From an uncultured Lactobacillus sp. (lineage in GTDB: Bacteria > Bacillota > Bacilli > Lactobacillales > Lactobacillaceae), in assembly GCF_902491705.1 (NCBI RefSeq), contig NZ_CABUIW010000008.1:1-53797 (forward strand): a DNA stretch of 53,797 nucleotides. The letters are read 5' to 3'. Below the pieces are notes generated by a model, which did no database searches, was not told the DNA's origin, and worked only from the letters and a program-made list of their open reading frames with translations. Every line of letters begins with the position of its first letter. Positions within the stretch are counted from its first letter, which is position 1. Made by a program: the position numbers and the translations under genes. Positions 16,090 through 25,629 of this stretch are shown here, in pieces.

Positions 16090-18207
16090 TTACTTATCAG
16101 TTTCATCTTCTTGTGGATCTTCACGGTAATCGCCGTTTGGACAAAGAATAACTGGGCCCTTCTTTGAATGTTTTTCAACCAAGAAATGACCATCATTTGG
16201 ACAATTTCTGCCAACTGGCTTATCCCAAGAAACGAAATCACATTCTGGATAGCGAGAACAACCATAGAATTTACGGTTTCTTCTAGACTTCTTTTCTACC
16301 ACTTGACCCTTGCCACATTTTGGACACAAAACGCCAATTTCTTTAACTATCGGCTTAGTGTTGCGGCAGTCTGGGAAGCGTGAACAAGCATAGAACTTAC
16401 CATATCGACCCATCTTAATTACCATTGGGGCACCACAGATATCACAGTTAAAGCCAGCTGGTTCATCTTTAATTTGAACCTTTTCGATTTCGCTATCGGC
16501 TTTATCTAATTCTTTTTTAAATGGTTGGTAATATTCATCAACAACGTTGACCCACTTCTTCTTGCCGTCTTCGACTTCATCAAGTTCATCTTCAAGATGA
16601 GCAGTGTAATCGACATTGGCAATATCTGGGAAGAATTGTTCAACTAATGTATCTACAATTTCACCCAATTCCGTTGGCACAATTGAACGACCTTCAAGCT
16701 TTACATAGTAACGACGTTGAATCGTATCAATTGTTGGTGCATAAGTAGATGGACGCCCTACGCCATTTTCTTCCAAAGCATGAACTAAGCTAGCTTCAGT
16801 ATAGCGTGCTGGTGGTTGAGTAAAGTGTTGCTTGTTATCAGACTTAGTCATTTTGACTTTGTCGCCTTCTTCTAAGTCTGGCAAGTCAACATTCTTTTCT
16901 TGTTGGTTATCATAAACCTTAGTAAAACCAGCAAACTTCATCTTAGAACCAGTTGTTCTAAACATTACACCATTTTGTACAATATCAGCTCTAACTGTGT
17001 CATATACAGCTGGAGTCATTTCACTAGCCAAGAATCTTGACCAGATCAACTTGTACAAACGATATTGTTCAGTTGTTAAAACGCTCTTAAGTGATTCTGG
17101 AGTTCTATAAACGCTAGTAGGACGAATAGCTTCGTGGGCATCTTGAGCATCTTCTTGGTTTTGGAAGTGTCTTTGACTCTTAGCAGCAAATTCAGCACCA
17201 TATTTTTCATGCAAGAACTTAGAAGCTTCTTGTTGAGCAACAGGAGAAGTACGCTTTGAGTCAGTTCTCATATAGGTAATTAAACCTACAGTGCCTTGCT
17301 TACCTAAACTAATTCCTTCATATAGTTGCTGAGCAATGCTCATTGTTCTACGAGTTCTGTAGCCTAAGCGTTTGTTAGCCTCTTGTTGCATTGTAGAAGT
17401 AGTAAATGGTGCAGCTGGTTGACGACGACGTTGTCTAGAAACGACTTTTTCAACTTCAAAGTCTTTCTTTTTATCAATTTTTGCCAAAACATCTTTGACA
17501 GCATCAATATTAGGCAATTCTTTCTTTTTACCATCAACACCATAAAATGCTGACTTAAAGCTTTCTTTGCCCTTCTTGAATTCTGCATCAATTGACCAGT
17601 ATTCTTTTGGTTTAAATTCTTTAATTTCCTTTTCACGGTCAATTACAAGTTTTAAGGCAACAGATTGAACACGACCTGCACTCAAGCCTTTTTTAACTTT
17701 AGCCCAAAGAATTGGTGAAAGTGAATAACCTACTATTCTGTCCAAAACTCTACGAGCTTGTTGGGCATCAACTGTGTCCATATCGATAGTTCGAGGATGT
17801 TTAAAGCTTTCTTTAACAGCATCTTTAGTAACTTCGTTAAAAGTTACTCTGTTTTTAGCTTTTTCATCTAAATTAAGAGCATGAGCTACGTGCCAAGCAA
17901 TGGCTTCTCCTTCACGATCGGGGTCGGATGCCAAATATACATCTTTAGCCTTTTTAGCTTCACTCTTCAATTCTTTAATGGTGTCACCTTTACCACGAAT
18001 AGAAATATATTTTGGCTTATAGTCGTCTTCAAAGTCGATTCCCATTTGTGATTTAGGTAAATCACGAATATGTCCTTTTGAAGCGATTACATGATAATTT
18101 CTACCTAAATATTTTTCAATTGTCTTGGCTTTTGCAGGTGACTCCACAATTACCAAGGTTTTCTTACGTTTTTTAGTTTTTGATTTACTTTTTGCTTTAG
18201 TAGGCAT
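16090..18207 (-). CDS. topA: DNA topoisomerase I
   Basis: A 705-residue type IA topoisomerase that relaxes negative supercoils. A lysine-rich tail precedes the TOPRIM domain, with Glu22 (VIVESPAKA) and DPDREGE at 95-101. The active-site Tyr312 lies in LITYMRTDS. Three C-terminal zinc-ribbon repeats follow: CDICGAPM..CSRFPDC and CPKCGKG..CSRYPEC are intact, while the third (RNCPNDGHF..LCPNGDY) retains only two cysteines. An AAGGAGG ribosome site precedes the ATG. The gene follows dprA by 70 bases, as in B. subtilis. Confidence 0.97.
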   Translation of the reverse strand: MPTKAKSKSKTKKRKKTLVIVESPAKAKTIEKYLGRNYHVIASKGHIRDLPKSQMGIDFEDDYKPKYISIRGKGDTIKELKSEAKKAKDVYLASDPDREGEAIAWHVAHALNLDEKAKNRVTFNEVTKDAVKESFKHPRTIDMDTVDAQQARRVLDRIVGYSLSPILWAKVKKGLSAGRVQSVALKLVIDREKEIKEFKPKEYWSIDAEFKKGKESFKSAFYGVDGKKKELPNIDAVKDVLAKIDKKKDFEVEKVVSRQRRRQPAAPFTTSTMQQEANKRLGYRTRRTMSIAQQLYEGISLGKQGTVGLITYMRTDSKRTSPVAQQEASKFLHEKYGAEFAAKSQRHFQNQEDAQDAHEAIRPTSVYRTPESLKSVLTTEQYRLYKLIWSRFLASEMTPAVYDTVRADIVQNGVMFRTTGSKMKFAGFTKVYDNQQEKNVDLPDLEEGDKVKMTKSDNKQHFTQPPARYTEASLVHALEENGVGRPSTYAPTIDTIQRRYYVKLEGRSIVPTELGEIVDTLVEQFFPDIANVDYTAHLEDELDEVEDGKKKWVNVVDEYYQPFKKELDKADSEIEKVQIKDEPAGFNCDICGAPMVIKMGRYGKFYACSRFPDCRNTKPIVKEIGVLCPKCGKGQVVEKKSRRNRKFYGCSRYPECDFVSWDKPVGRNCPNDGHFLVEKHSKKGPVILCPNGDYREDPQEDETDK

Positions 18208-18277
18208 TAAATGCCTCCTTATTGAAATATTATTTTTTTAATTACAGTCCACAGATTAAATAATACTTTATGAATTG

Positions 18278-19126
18278 TCAAATCTTTCCATTTTTAAATT
18301 TGAAATTTACTATCGGAATAGCTCCTGCTTCAATCAATTGATTTGGTCCAGCAGAAAGCTCGCTAGTTATTGCTCCCGGCACCGCATAAATATCACGATT
18401 TTCTTGCAAAGCTAAGTTTGCCGTAATTAATGAACCCGACTTTTCTTTAGCTTCAGTGACAATAACACTTTTACTTAAACCAGCAATAATTCGATTCCTT
18501 TCTGGGAATCTATAGGGTCTAGGCGGAGTATCAGGCAAATATTCACTAATTACCAAACCTTTTTGCCTAATTTGATTTTGCAACCAGGTATTTTGTTTAG
18601 GATAAGAATAATTCAATCCATTACCAATTACCGCAATTGTTCGCCCTTGATTATTCAAAGTAGTATGGTGTGCCAAAGCATCAACGCCTTGAGCTAAGCC
18701 ACTTGCAATTACCATGTTCTGTTCAAGCAAGTTCGGTACCAATTTTTTCATTACTTCTTTACTGTAACTTGTTGGATGCCGCGATCCTACAATAGAAACA
18801 ATTTCTTTTGAAAGAAGTGAAGTATCTCCTTGAGCAAACAAAATAAGGGGTGGTTGATAAATTTGGCGTAATTTTTCAGGATATTCTTTATCAAAAAAGC
18901 TGATTACATCACACTGACAATAAATTTGGCGTACTAGTCGATCAAGGTCTTTATCCTGAAAAGCTTTTAGACATGCCTTTAATAGTTGATCTGACAATTC
19001 CATCTCTTTAAGATCTTCAGCTTCAATTTCTTGCTCACTATTCATCTGTTTAGCAATTGTGAGCAATTTTACGTAACCAATTCCTTTTTGCAGTTTCAGT
19101 TTTAATAAAAATTCTGTCTTATTCAT
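18278..19126 (-). CDS. dprA: DNA-processing protein DprA
   Basis: A 282-residue protein that loads RecA on incoming single-stranded DNA during transformation. The Rossmann-like core is evident: VSIVGSRHPT, VIASGLAQGVDALAHH, IAVIGNGLNYSYP, FPERNRIIAGLS and TEAKEKSGSLITANLALQ. An N-terminal SAM-like region (about 1-70) precedes it. The start at 19126 follows GGAGG; the longer frame has no ribosome site. It is widespread in lactobacilli not known to be naturally competent. Confidence 0.95.
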   Translation of the reverse strand: MNKTEFLLKLKLQKGIGYVKLLTIAKQMNSEQEIEAEDLKEMELSDQLLKACLKAFQDKDLDRLVRQIYCQCDVISFFDKEYPEKLRQIYQPPLILFAQGDTSLLSKEIVSIVGSRHPTSYSKEVMKKLVPNLLEQNMVIASGLAQGVDALAHHTTLNNQGRTIAVIGNGLNYSYPKQNTWLQNQIRQKGLVISEYLPDTPPRPYRFPERNRIIAGLSKSVIVTEAKEKSGSLITANLALQENRDIYAVPGAITSELSAGPNQLIEAGAIPIVNFKFKNGKI

Positions 19127-19178
19127 AAAAGCCTCCACTGTTTATTACGCAAAAAATCGCTGTTTTCTTTTTAGAGAT

Positions 19179-19937
19179 TTAGTTTTTTTCAAAAAAATCG
19201 CTGACAGGTGCAAAAGTCTTTCTATGAATTGGAGTAGGACCATATTTTTTCAAAGCTGCAATATGTTCTTTAGTGCCATAGCCGGCATTATTCGGGAAAC
19301 CGTATTGAGGATATATCTTATCATAATCGTCCATCAATTTGTCTCTGAACACCTTGGCTACAATTGAAGCTGCCGCAATTGAATTGGACTTTGCATCCCC
19401 CTTAATCAACTTTACCTGTGGCAAGTCAACGGGAACATCCATAGCATCAACTAAAAGTGCATCTGGTTTTACATCAAGTGCTCTTACAGCTTGTGCCATT
19501 GCTTGTCTATCTGCTTCATAAATATTAATTTGATCGATTACTTGCGGACTTTTGACGCCGATCCCTACACTTACGGCTTCTTCCAAAATCTTAGGGTAAA
19601 GCTTCAGACGTCTTTCAGGCGTCAATTTCTTTGAATCATTTACATCAATCAAATCAAAATCATGATCGATAATAACCGCAGCAGTAACTACGGGACCAGC
19701 TAATGGACCACGTCCAACTTCATCAACACCGGCTACTAACTGATTTTTAGCCCAAAATTCTTTTTCATAAGCAAAACGCTTTCCAAAGGCTTGTTTTTTC
19801 TCTAAGAGTTTTTCTTGTCTTTTACGATAGCTAACTAATAATTTTTGTACACCGCTACGAGGATCATTTTCTAATTCAGTGATCTGCTCTTCAGTAATGT
19901 CTTGTTTTAATAGCTCTTTTATTTCTTTAATTGTCAT
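19179..19937 (-). CDS. rnhB: Ribonuclease HII
   Basis: A 252-residue enzyme that cuts RNA in RNA-DNA hybrids and removes single ribonucleotides. Metal ligands are Asp72-Glu73 (GVDEVGRGPLAGP), Asp164 (LLVDAMD) and Asp181 (IKGDAKSNS). The N-terminal extension of about 65 residues, with a basic helix, is usual for Gram-positive RNase HII. Its ATG overlaps the rbgA stop (ATGA), so translation is coupled. Confidence 0.96.
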   Translation of the reverse strand: MTIKEIKELLKQDITEEQITELENDPRSGVQKLLVSYRKRQEKLLEKKQAFGKRFAYEKEFWAKNQLVAGVDEVGRGPLAGPVVTAAVIIDHDFDLIDVNDSKKLTPERRLKLYPKILEEAVSVGIGVKSPQVIDQINIYEADRQAMAQAVRALDVKPDALLVDAMDVPVDLPQVKLIKGDAKSNSIAAASIVAKVFRDKLMDDYDKIYPQYGFPNNAGYGTKEHIAALKKYGPTPIHRKTFAPVSDFFEKN

Positions 19938-20773
19938 GGTCTATCAAGCGTAATCCTTCCAATTGCACCCTTACGTAAACGTTGCAACATAAATAAGGAG
20001 AAGCGATCATAGTCATCACGCATACCGTATTTTTCGGTCATTGCTAATAAGACATCCGCATCAGACAAGTTATTAATATCAGCTTCACTTAATTTAGAGA
20101 ACTTAACTAAGTCTTTTAAATAATGCTCGCGCAAGTTTTCTAATACGTATAAAGCTACATCGTCAGCATGGAATACGCTATCTTTAATCGCACCAAAAGC
20201 AGCTAATTTATAGCCAACTTCTTGATCAGAAAACTTAGGCCATAAGATTCCTGGTGTATCTAACACTTGAATATTTGCGCTAGTTTTCAGCCATCTTTGA
20301 CCTTTAGTAACGCCTGGCTTATTACCAACTTCAGCTACGTTTCTTCCCACAAGACGATTAATCACAGTTGATTTGCCGCAGTTAGGAATTCCGGCCAAAG
20401 CAATTCTGATAGTCGGATTTGACGCTCCACGAGCTTCTAACTTCTTAGTTTTTTCTGAAGCAGCTTTTTTAACTAGAGAAATCAATTTTTGCATATTTGT
20501 ATTATGCAAAGAGTCTAAAGCTAAAACATATTTATCAGGACCATTAAGTTTCTTAGCCCATTCTTTAGTTAAAACAGGATCAGCTAAGTCAGCTTTATTC
20601 AAAATAATAATGTGTGGCTTATTACCAACTAATTCTTCAATCATGGGATTTCTAGATGATTCTGGAATTCTTGCATCTAGTACTTCCACCAAAACATCGA
20701 TTAAGCCCATTTTATCTTCTAGTTGATTACGAGCTTTATTCATATGTCCTGGATACCATTGAATTGTTGCCAT
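19934..20773 (-). CDS. rbgA: Ribosome biogenesis GTPase RbgA (YlqF)
   Basis: A 279-residue circularly permuted GTPase needed for late assembly of the 50S subunit. The G motifs are in permuted order: G4 NKAD at 59-62, G1 GIPNCGKS at 128-135, then G3 DTPG. The N-terminal QWYPGHMNKA and the C-terminal RLRKGAIGRITLD are family marks. An AGGAG ribosome site is present. It is coupled to rnhB, as in B. subtilis. Confidence 0.97.
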   Translation of the reverse strand: MATIQWYPGHMNKARNQLEDKMGLIDVLVEVLDARIPESSRNPMIEELVGNKPHIIILNKADLADPVLTKEWAKKLNGPDKYVLALDSLHNTNMQKLISLVKKAASEKTKKLEARGASNPTIRIALAGIPNCGKSTVINRLVGRNVAEVGNKPGVTKGQRWLKTSANIQVLDTPGILWPKFSDQEVGYKLAAFGAIKDSVFHADDVALYVLENLREHYLKDLVKFSKLSEADINNLSDADVLLAMTEKYGMRDDYDRFSLFMLQRLRKGAIGRITLDRP

Positions 20774-20796
20774 AATATCTCCTCTTTCTAAAACAT

Positions 20797-22395
20797 TTAA
20801 TTTTCTTCAGTATTCAAGAAAACAACTTCGGCCATTAATATTTCTTTATACAAAGTCAGAAAACCATGACGATATTCTTGTTCTCTTTGTACTATTCTGC
20901 CTAAGTAATTCCTTTCTTGTCTAAATGCATAACGATAAACAACTGCTCTAAATTCCTTTTGATCTTCAGGCAATTCTTTTTGCTTAGCAGTATGTTTAAT
21001 TTCTTTAATAAAATCTTTGATTGAAGTTTGATTCATTTGAGCTTTTAAATCAAACTCCAATTGCTTACGAATTTTTACTGGCAAATAAATTTTATCTATC
21101 TGCTCTAAAGCATATTGCACCATTTCTACGCGAACTCGATCAACTTCTGCTCTTTGAGCATAATCCGGCTTGTCCTTGGGCAATATAAATCTAAATACAA
21201 TTGTTGGTACAATCATGCTGAGAAGAATCAAAGTAATTTCACTAATCAAAATCAAATGAAAATCTGCTAAATTTACATTTAATTCACTCAAAGTATAAGC
21301 CAATGCAAAAGTTACGGCGCCATGAATTCCGCCTAAACTAAATATCCAAGCATCTTTATAGCTAATTTTTCCCTTTAATTCAGGTGCAAAACGGCAATAT
21401 AAAAATCTAATTGCCAAATTAGCCAAATAAAGAATTATACCAATTAGAATTGCATCAATGGTTTGCACATTAAATATATCTTCACTCATTGAGCGAATAA
21501 TAATTATACCAAGTAATAAGAAAACAATTCCATTAAGAATGTCTATGAGTAGCTCAGAAAATTGATTGCTATTATAAAAAATTGATGCATTAGTCAATCT
21601 GCTACGCTCTGATTCTACATTGTGTACTAGCCCGGCTGCCACAACAGCAATAATTCCTGACACATGAACTTCTTCTGCCAAAAAGTAAATAGCTAGTGGC
21701 GTTAAGAAAAATAGTATCTCTAGCGGCATGATAGTACTGCTTGCTAAATGATGTTTGGACCTTAAACTTACTTGACGCAAAAAGACTAATAAAATAGCAA
21801 TTAAACTGCCAAAAACAATTCCGCCACCAGCAGAGTAGATAAAGTTTCCAATAGCTTCGCCAATACGCAATTGTTTATGAATATACCAATCAACTGCCAT
21901 GTTAAGCAAAATAATGCCAGAAGCGTCGTTAAACAACGATTCATCTTTTAAATAAAATTCTATCTTCTTAGGCAATTTTAGTCCGTGGACCACCGATTCT
22001 GTTGCTGTAGCATCAGTAGGCGTTGAAATAGCCGCCAAAATAAAAGATAAAGGTAGTGAAACACCTAAACTCAAATAAATACCAAATGCTGCAGTTATTG
22101 TAGCCAGGATAATCATTACTACTGTTAAGCCTAATATGGCTCGCCAGCTGCGCAATACATTATATAGCCGCGTACGTTGCCCCTCAAAAAATAAAAGCGG
22201 TGCAACAATCAAACCCATAAAGATTTCCGAGCTAAATCCTTCAATCATTCGGTTAGTTTGAGGAATTAACGCAATCGCCATTCCCATTAGCATCGCAATA
22301 TAATTAACAGATATTCTTCTAAAAAGATGCTGTTGAATTATATTAACTATTGCTACAGCAAACAAAAGGAAGCCTATAAAAATTATTACATTCAT
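20797..22395 (-). CDS. Na+/H+ antiporter, CPA1/NhaP family
   Basis: A membrane protein of about 532 residues: 12 or so helices in the first 400, then a charged cytosolic tail (about 405-532). The ion-site region is recognisable as STPTDATATESV and LKDESLFNDASGIILL, the ND motif of CPA1 exchangers. It should exchange Na+ or K+ for protons, aiding pH balance in an acid producer. The start is uncertain: ATG at 22395 has only TTGGA nearby and a TTG lies five codons upstream. A terminator lies just before the gene, so it relies on read-through or on a promoter within a very short leader. Confidence 0.87.
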   Translation of the reverse strand: MNVIIFIGFLLFAVAIVNIIQQHLFRRISVNYIAMLMGMAIALIPQTNRMIEGFSSEIFMGLIVAPLLFFEGQRTRLYNVLRSWRAILGLTVVMIILATITAAFGIYLSLGVSLPLSFILAAISTPTDATATESVVHGLKLPKKIEFYLKDESLFNDASGIILLNMAVDWYIHKQLRIGEAIGNFIYSAGGGIVFGSLIAILLVFLRQVSLRSKHHLASSTIMPLEILFFLTPLAIYFLAEEVHVSGIIAVVAAGLVHNVESERSRLTNASIFYNSNQFSELLIDILNGIVFLLLGIIIIRSMSEDIFNVQTIDAILIGIILYLANLAIRFLYCRFAPELKGKISYKDAWIFSLGGIHGAVTFALAYTLSELNVNLADFHLILISEITLILLSMIVPTIVFRFILPKDKPDYAQRAEVDRVRVEMVQYALEQIDKIYLPVKIRKQLEFDLKAQMNQTSIKDFIKEIKHTAKQKELPEDQKEFRAVVYRYAFRQERNYLGRIVQREQEYRHGFLTLYKEILMAEVVFLNTEEN

Positions 22396-22420
22396 AGTTC
22401 CAAGTCTCAATTAATAAAAA

Positions 22421-22447
22421 AGCCCAGGCAATTCAGAGGCTTGGGCT
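22421..22447 (-). terminator. Terminator overlapping the yozE-like stop codon
   Basis: AGCCCAGGC and GCTTGGGCT pair over nine bases, with one G-U, around a nine-base loop and are followed on the minus strand by six T residues. It lies only 26 bases before the antiporter ATG, so it separates degV-yozE from the antiporter or acts as an attenuator. Confidence 0.75.
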
Positions 22448-22677
22448 TAGTACATCATTTTATCTTCGTACATCTTGTATGCACGATCAAAAATTGACAT
22501 ACTTGGTAAATAACTAGCATTAAGTTCTAAATAATCTGACAACTTCTCATAATTTTGTTCCTGCTTAGGAAAAGTCAGATCATTTTGTGCATTATTAGCA
22601 AATTGAGCTACCTCATCCGTTGAATCGGCATCCCTTTGCGTCATCAAATAACGATAAAAACTCTCTCGATAAGCCAT
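22447..22677 (-). CDS. YozE family protein (UPF0346, SAM-like fold)
   Basis: A 76-residue acidic protein. It begins YRESFYRYLMTQRD and ends with SIFDRAYKMYEDKM, matching the YozE family, small SAM-like helical proteins of unknown function in Firmicutes. Its ribosome site (GGAG) overlaps the degV stop codon three bases away, so the two are cotranslated. Confidence 0.85.
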   Translation of the reverse strand: MAYRESFYRYLMTQRDADSTDEVAQFANNAQNDLTFPKQEQNYEKLSDYLELNASYLPSMSIFDRAYKMYEDKMMY

Positions 22678-22680
22678 ACA

Positions 22681-23532
22681 TTACTCCAAATAATATAAAA
22701 TTGCGTAGGCACCATTACCAGCATGTGTAGCAATAATTGGACTTGTTTCAGCAACTAAAACATTAATATCAGGATTGATTTCTTTAATTTTATCTGCTAA
22801 CTCATGCATTGGTTCAGGCGTATCAACATAAGAAATTCCTACTTCTTTGATATGGTCTTTATTTTCTGCAATTTCGTCTAAAACTCGTTTATCAAAGGCA
22901 CGACTAAATTTCTTGCCTCGGCCCTTCTTAAAGACGTTTAATTCACCTTTTGGCATTTGCAATGCAATTCGAATGTTCAACATTGTAGCAATTCGACCAG
23001 AAAGTGCGCCAAGACGACCGCCTTTAATTAAGTTCTTTAAATTAACAACCATCATTTCCAACTTTTGGTTGTCTCTAATCTTTTCAACGTGACTAACGAT
23101 CTCATCCATCGACTTTCCAGCTTGAGCATCTTTAGCAGCTGCCAAAACTTGAAAGCCTTCTGCTCTATCAGTTAATTCTGAATCGATAATTGTAACATTA
23201 TCAGATTGCTCGGCAATTTCAGCAGCTTGACGTGCTGCAGAAATCGTTCCACTTAAAGATTTAGCTAAGAAAATACCAATTACTTTGCTTCCATCTTCGG
23301 TCAAATTTTTAATTACTTCAACAAAACGACCAATTGGTGGTTGACTAGTCTTAGGAAGGTTTTCTGCTTCATTCATCTTTTTGACAAAATCGCTTCTAGT
23401 TATATCGACTCCATCAACATACGATTTGCCATCAATAGTTATCGTCAACGGAACTACAGTAATATCATATTTTTCAATTTCTTCTTTTGTTAGTTGGACG
23501 GATGAATCCGTCATAACTTTGATCTTTGACAA
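22681..23532 (-). CDS. DegV family fatty-acid-binding protein
   Basis: A protein of about 283 residues. KVMTDSSVQLTKEEIEKYDI and DGVDITRSDF are the DegV start; TSQPPIGRFVE and LIKGGRLGAL are family blocks that line the lipid site. DegV/FakB proteins hold a fatty acid for kinase FakA. The start is taken as TTG at 23532 (MSKIKVMTDSS) because GAAGG lies eight bases before it; a longer TTG start at 23547 lacks a site. It is divergent from the hemolysin III gene. Confidence 0.88.
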   Translation of the reverse strand: MSKIKVMTDSSVQLTKEEIEKYDITVVPLTITIDGKSYVDGVDITRSDFVKKMNEAENLPKTSQPPIGRFVEVIKNLTEDGSKVIGIFLAKSLSGTISAARQAAEIAEQSDNVTIIDSELTDRAEGFQVLAAAKDAQAGKSMDEIVSHVEKIRDNQKLEMMVVNLKNLIKGGRLGALSGRIATMLNIRIALQMPKGELNVFKKGRGKKFSRAFDKRVLDEIAENKDHIKEVGISYVDTPEPMHELADKIKEINPDINVLVAETSPIIATHAGNGAYAILYYLE

Positions 23533-23649
23533 CGTATTCGCCTTCAATTCTAATTTATTTACCCATTTTATGATAAAATGTGTGCAACATATATTATGTA
23601 TTGTATCAAAAAAATTACTTAAGAATAAACAATTGATTGGATGTATTTA

Positions 23650-24315
23650 ATGAACATTAGTAAACCATGGCAAGAACCTAAACATAGATCTAAAAGATAT
23701 TATCTTTTAGATAATATCTTCAGCGCAATTACTCATGGTATTGGTTTTGGCTTATCAATTGCAGGATTAGTAGTCTTAATTGTTAGAGCAGCCCATACCG
23801 GAAGTCCAATGCGCATTGTAACTTTCACTATTTATGGATCATGCTTAGTTTTACTCTATTTATTTTCAACGCTATATCACAGCCTGATATTTACCAGAGC
23901 CAAGCATGTCTTTCAAATTTTTGATCACTCTTCGATCTTTTTATTAATTGCTGGCTCTTATACCCCATATTCTTTAGTGGCTATTGGCGGTGCTTGGGGC
24001 TGGACGCTATTTGGCTTGATCTGGGCCTTAACTGTCTTCGGCATTATCTATTACATTTTTAACCGAGGAAAGCACGTCATCTTAGACACAATTTTATATG
24101 TGGGTATGGGCTGGTTAGTCATTCTATCAGGCCCATATTTATATGGTCGTTTAAGTCCAACTGGCTTTTGGCTATTAGTTGGCGGCGGTGTTGCTTACAC
24201 AATCGGGGCAATCTTATTCAGCATGCGCAACGTACCTTTTATTCATACAATTTGGCATTTATTCGTAATGCTAGGATCAATCTTGATGTACTTTTCAGTT
24301 TTGTTTTATGTTTAA
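23650..24315 (+). CDS. Hemolysin III family (PAQR/YqfA-like) membrane protein
   Basis: A 221-residue seven-helix membrane protein. The PAQR zinc-site motifs are present: SAITHGIGFGLS, FSTLYHSLIF, FDHSSIFLLIAGSYTP and FIHTIWHLFVM, with conserved Ser, His and Asp residues. Bacterial members have been linked to membrane-lipid homeostasis as possible hydrolases; haemolytic action is doubtful. Start 23650 is chosen over 23641 because GGATG falls at a better distance. It is one of five plus-strand genes and ends at a bidirectional terminator. Confidence 0.88.
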   Translation: MNISKPWQEPKHRSKRYYLLDNIFSAITHGIGFGLSIAGLVVLIVRAAHTGSPMRIVTFTIYGSCLVLLYLFSTLYHSLIFTRAKHVFQIFDHSSIFLLIAGSYTPYSLVAIGGAWGWTLFGLIWALTVFGIIYYIFNRGKHVILDTILYVGMGWLVILSGPYLYGRLSPTGFWLLVGGGVAYTIGAILFSMRNVPFIHTIWHLFVMLGSILMYFSVLFYV

Positions 24316-24318
24316 AAA

Positions 24319-24340
24319 ATGCGGCAGAAATCTGCCGCAT
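24319..24340. terminator. Bidirectional terminator between hemolysin III gene and cca
   Basis: ATGCGGCAGA and TCTGCCGCAT form a perfect 10-bp stem with a two-base loop, with A-runs on one side and T-runs on the other. It serves both convergent genes. Confidence 0.92.
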
Positions 24341-24350
24341 TTTTATTATG

Positions 24351-25550
24351 CTAATCTAAACTATCCAAATATTGTTCAATAGCTTCTTCACTATTTTCAA
24401 TTTCGCCATCTACAACCAATTCTCTAATCTTGTTAAGAGTACGGCCAAGTTGTGCACCAGGACGCATCCCTCGCTCAATCAAGAAACTACCATCAATTGC
24501 TAACTCGCCTGACGTCTTAATTGGCAAAGCTGTGTAGCGGTCAACTAAGGCTTCTGATGCAACTGGCTGTCCTAAAATATGAGCAACATCAATTGTATTG
24601 ATAATAATCTCTTCTCCAGCCTCAAAGAGCTCATAATCAGTTGGTTCATGATCTGCAATTAAATCGAACATCTTAATGATTCGCTCAACCTTATCAGTCA
24701 TCGCGTTCGAATTCTTCCAGTCACGCATAAATTTACTGATTTGTTCATTTGGCACTTTAAGCAAAATGATAATGATCGCCCACAGGCTGCTTTCCATTGT
24801 AGGACTAAATTTTAATCGTGGATAAATTTGCAACAAGTCTTTCTTACCTGCAAAATCAGGTACATCTTCACTTAGCTGGGTATCTAAGAAAATCTGAAAT
24901 GCTTGTCTAGAAAATGGTCCTAAGCCCATTTTGACAAATTCTTCACGAATACGTTCAACCGAAATTTTCTTTAATAATTCATGATTGTCTTTAATTGCCT
25001 GCTCAGTTTTAGCTTCCAGTTTAAATTCTAGCTGACTCATGAATCTAACTGCACGCATCATTCTCAATGCATCTTCATGAAATCTCTTTTCTGGATTACC
25101 AACAGCACGAATAACATGATTCTTCAGGTCTTCAATTCCGTTGAACAAATCAACAATTTCGCCGCGCATATTCATTGCTAAGGCATTAATAGTAAAGTCT
25201 CTTCTCTTCAAATCTTCATCAAGATTTTGGACAAAAGTTACATGATCTGGTCTTCTAAAGTCTTGGTAACCTGATTCTGTTCTAAAAGTAGTGATTTCAT
25301 AGCTTTCACCGCCATATAAAACAGTAACGGTTCCGTGTTTAATACCTGTATCAATTGATTTATCAAAAAGTTCTTTAACTTCTTCTGGATAAGCACTAGT
25401 AGTGATGTCTACATCGTGAACGTGTCTATGCAGTAAAACATCTCTTACTGAGCCACCTACAAAATAAGCTTCAAATCCTGCATTTTCTAAGGTTTGCAGG
25501 ACGGGCATGGCTTTAACAAATATTTCTGGTAAATTATCTATTTTGATCAT
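24351..25550 (-). CDS. cca: CCA-adding enzyme (tRNA nucleotidyltransferase)
   Basis: A 399-residue class II nucleotidyltransferase that builds or repairs the tRNA 3' CCA end. AYFVGGSVRDVLL is the G-loop; Asp46 and Asp48 in HDVDITTSAYP bind metal; RRDFTINALAMN follows, then RFHEDALRMMRAVRF for nucleotide choice. The open frame extends 47 codons upstream, but that part overlaps the promoter region and reads as non-coding. ATG at 25550 gives the family length. It is divergent from yitT. Confidence 0.95.
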   Translation of the reverse strand: MIKIDNLPEIFVKAMPVLQTLENAGFEAYFVGGSVRDVLLHRHVHDVDITTSAYPEEVKELFDKSIDTGIKHGTVTVLYGGESYEITTFRTESGYQDFRRPDHVTFVQNLDEDLKRRDFTINALAMNMRGEIVDLFNGIEDLKNHVIRAVGNPEKRFHEDALRMMRAVRFMSQLEFKLEAKTEQAIKDNHELLKKISVERIREEFVKMGLGPFSRQAFQIFLDTQLSEDVPDFAGKKDLLQIYPRLKFSPTMESSLWAIIIILLKVPNEQISKFMRDWKNSNAMTDKVERIIKMFDLIADHEPTDYELFEAGEEIIINTIDVAHILGQPVASEALVDRYTALPIKTSGELAIDGSFLIERGMRPGAQLGRTLNKIRELVVDGEIENSEEAIEQYLDSLD

Positions 25551-25629
25551 TAATAAAATCTCAATTCTTATTCTTTTTAATTCTTTGTCTGTTAGAATGA
25601 AGGAAAAAGCATTGAAGGAGGTAAGCAAA

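Noticed and set aside
25507..25629. 41-codon N-terminal extension of the YitT-like protein
   Set aside because: It overlaps cca coding sequence; a near-perfect AAGGAGG precedes the ATG at 25630.
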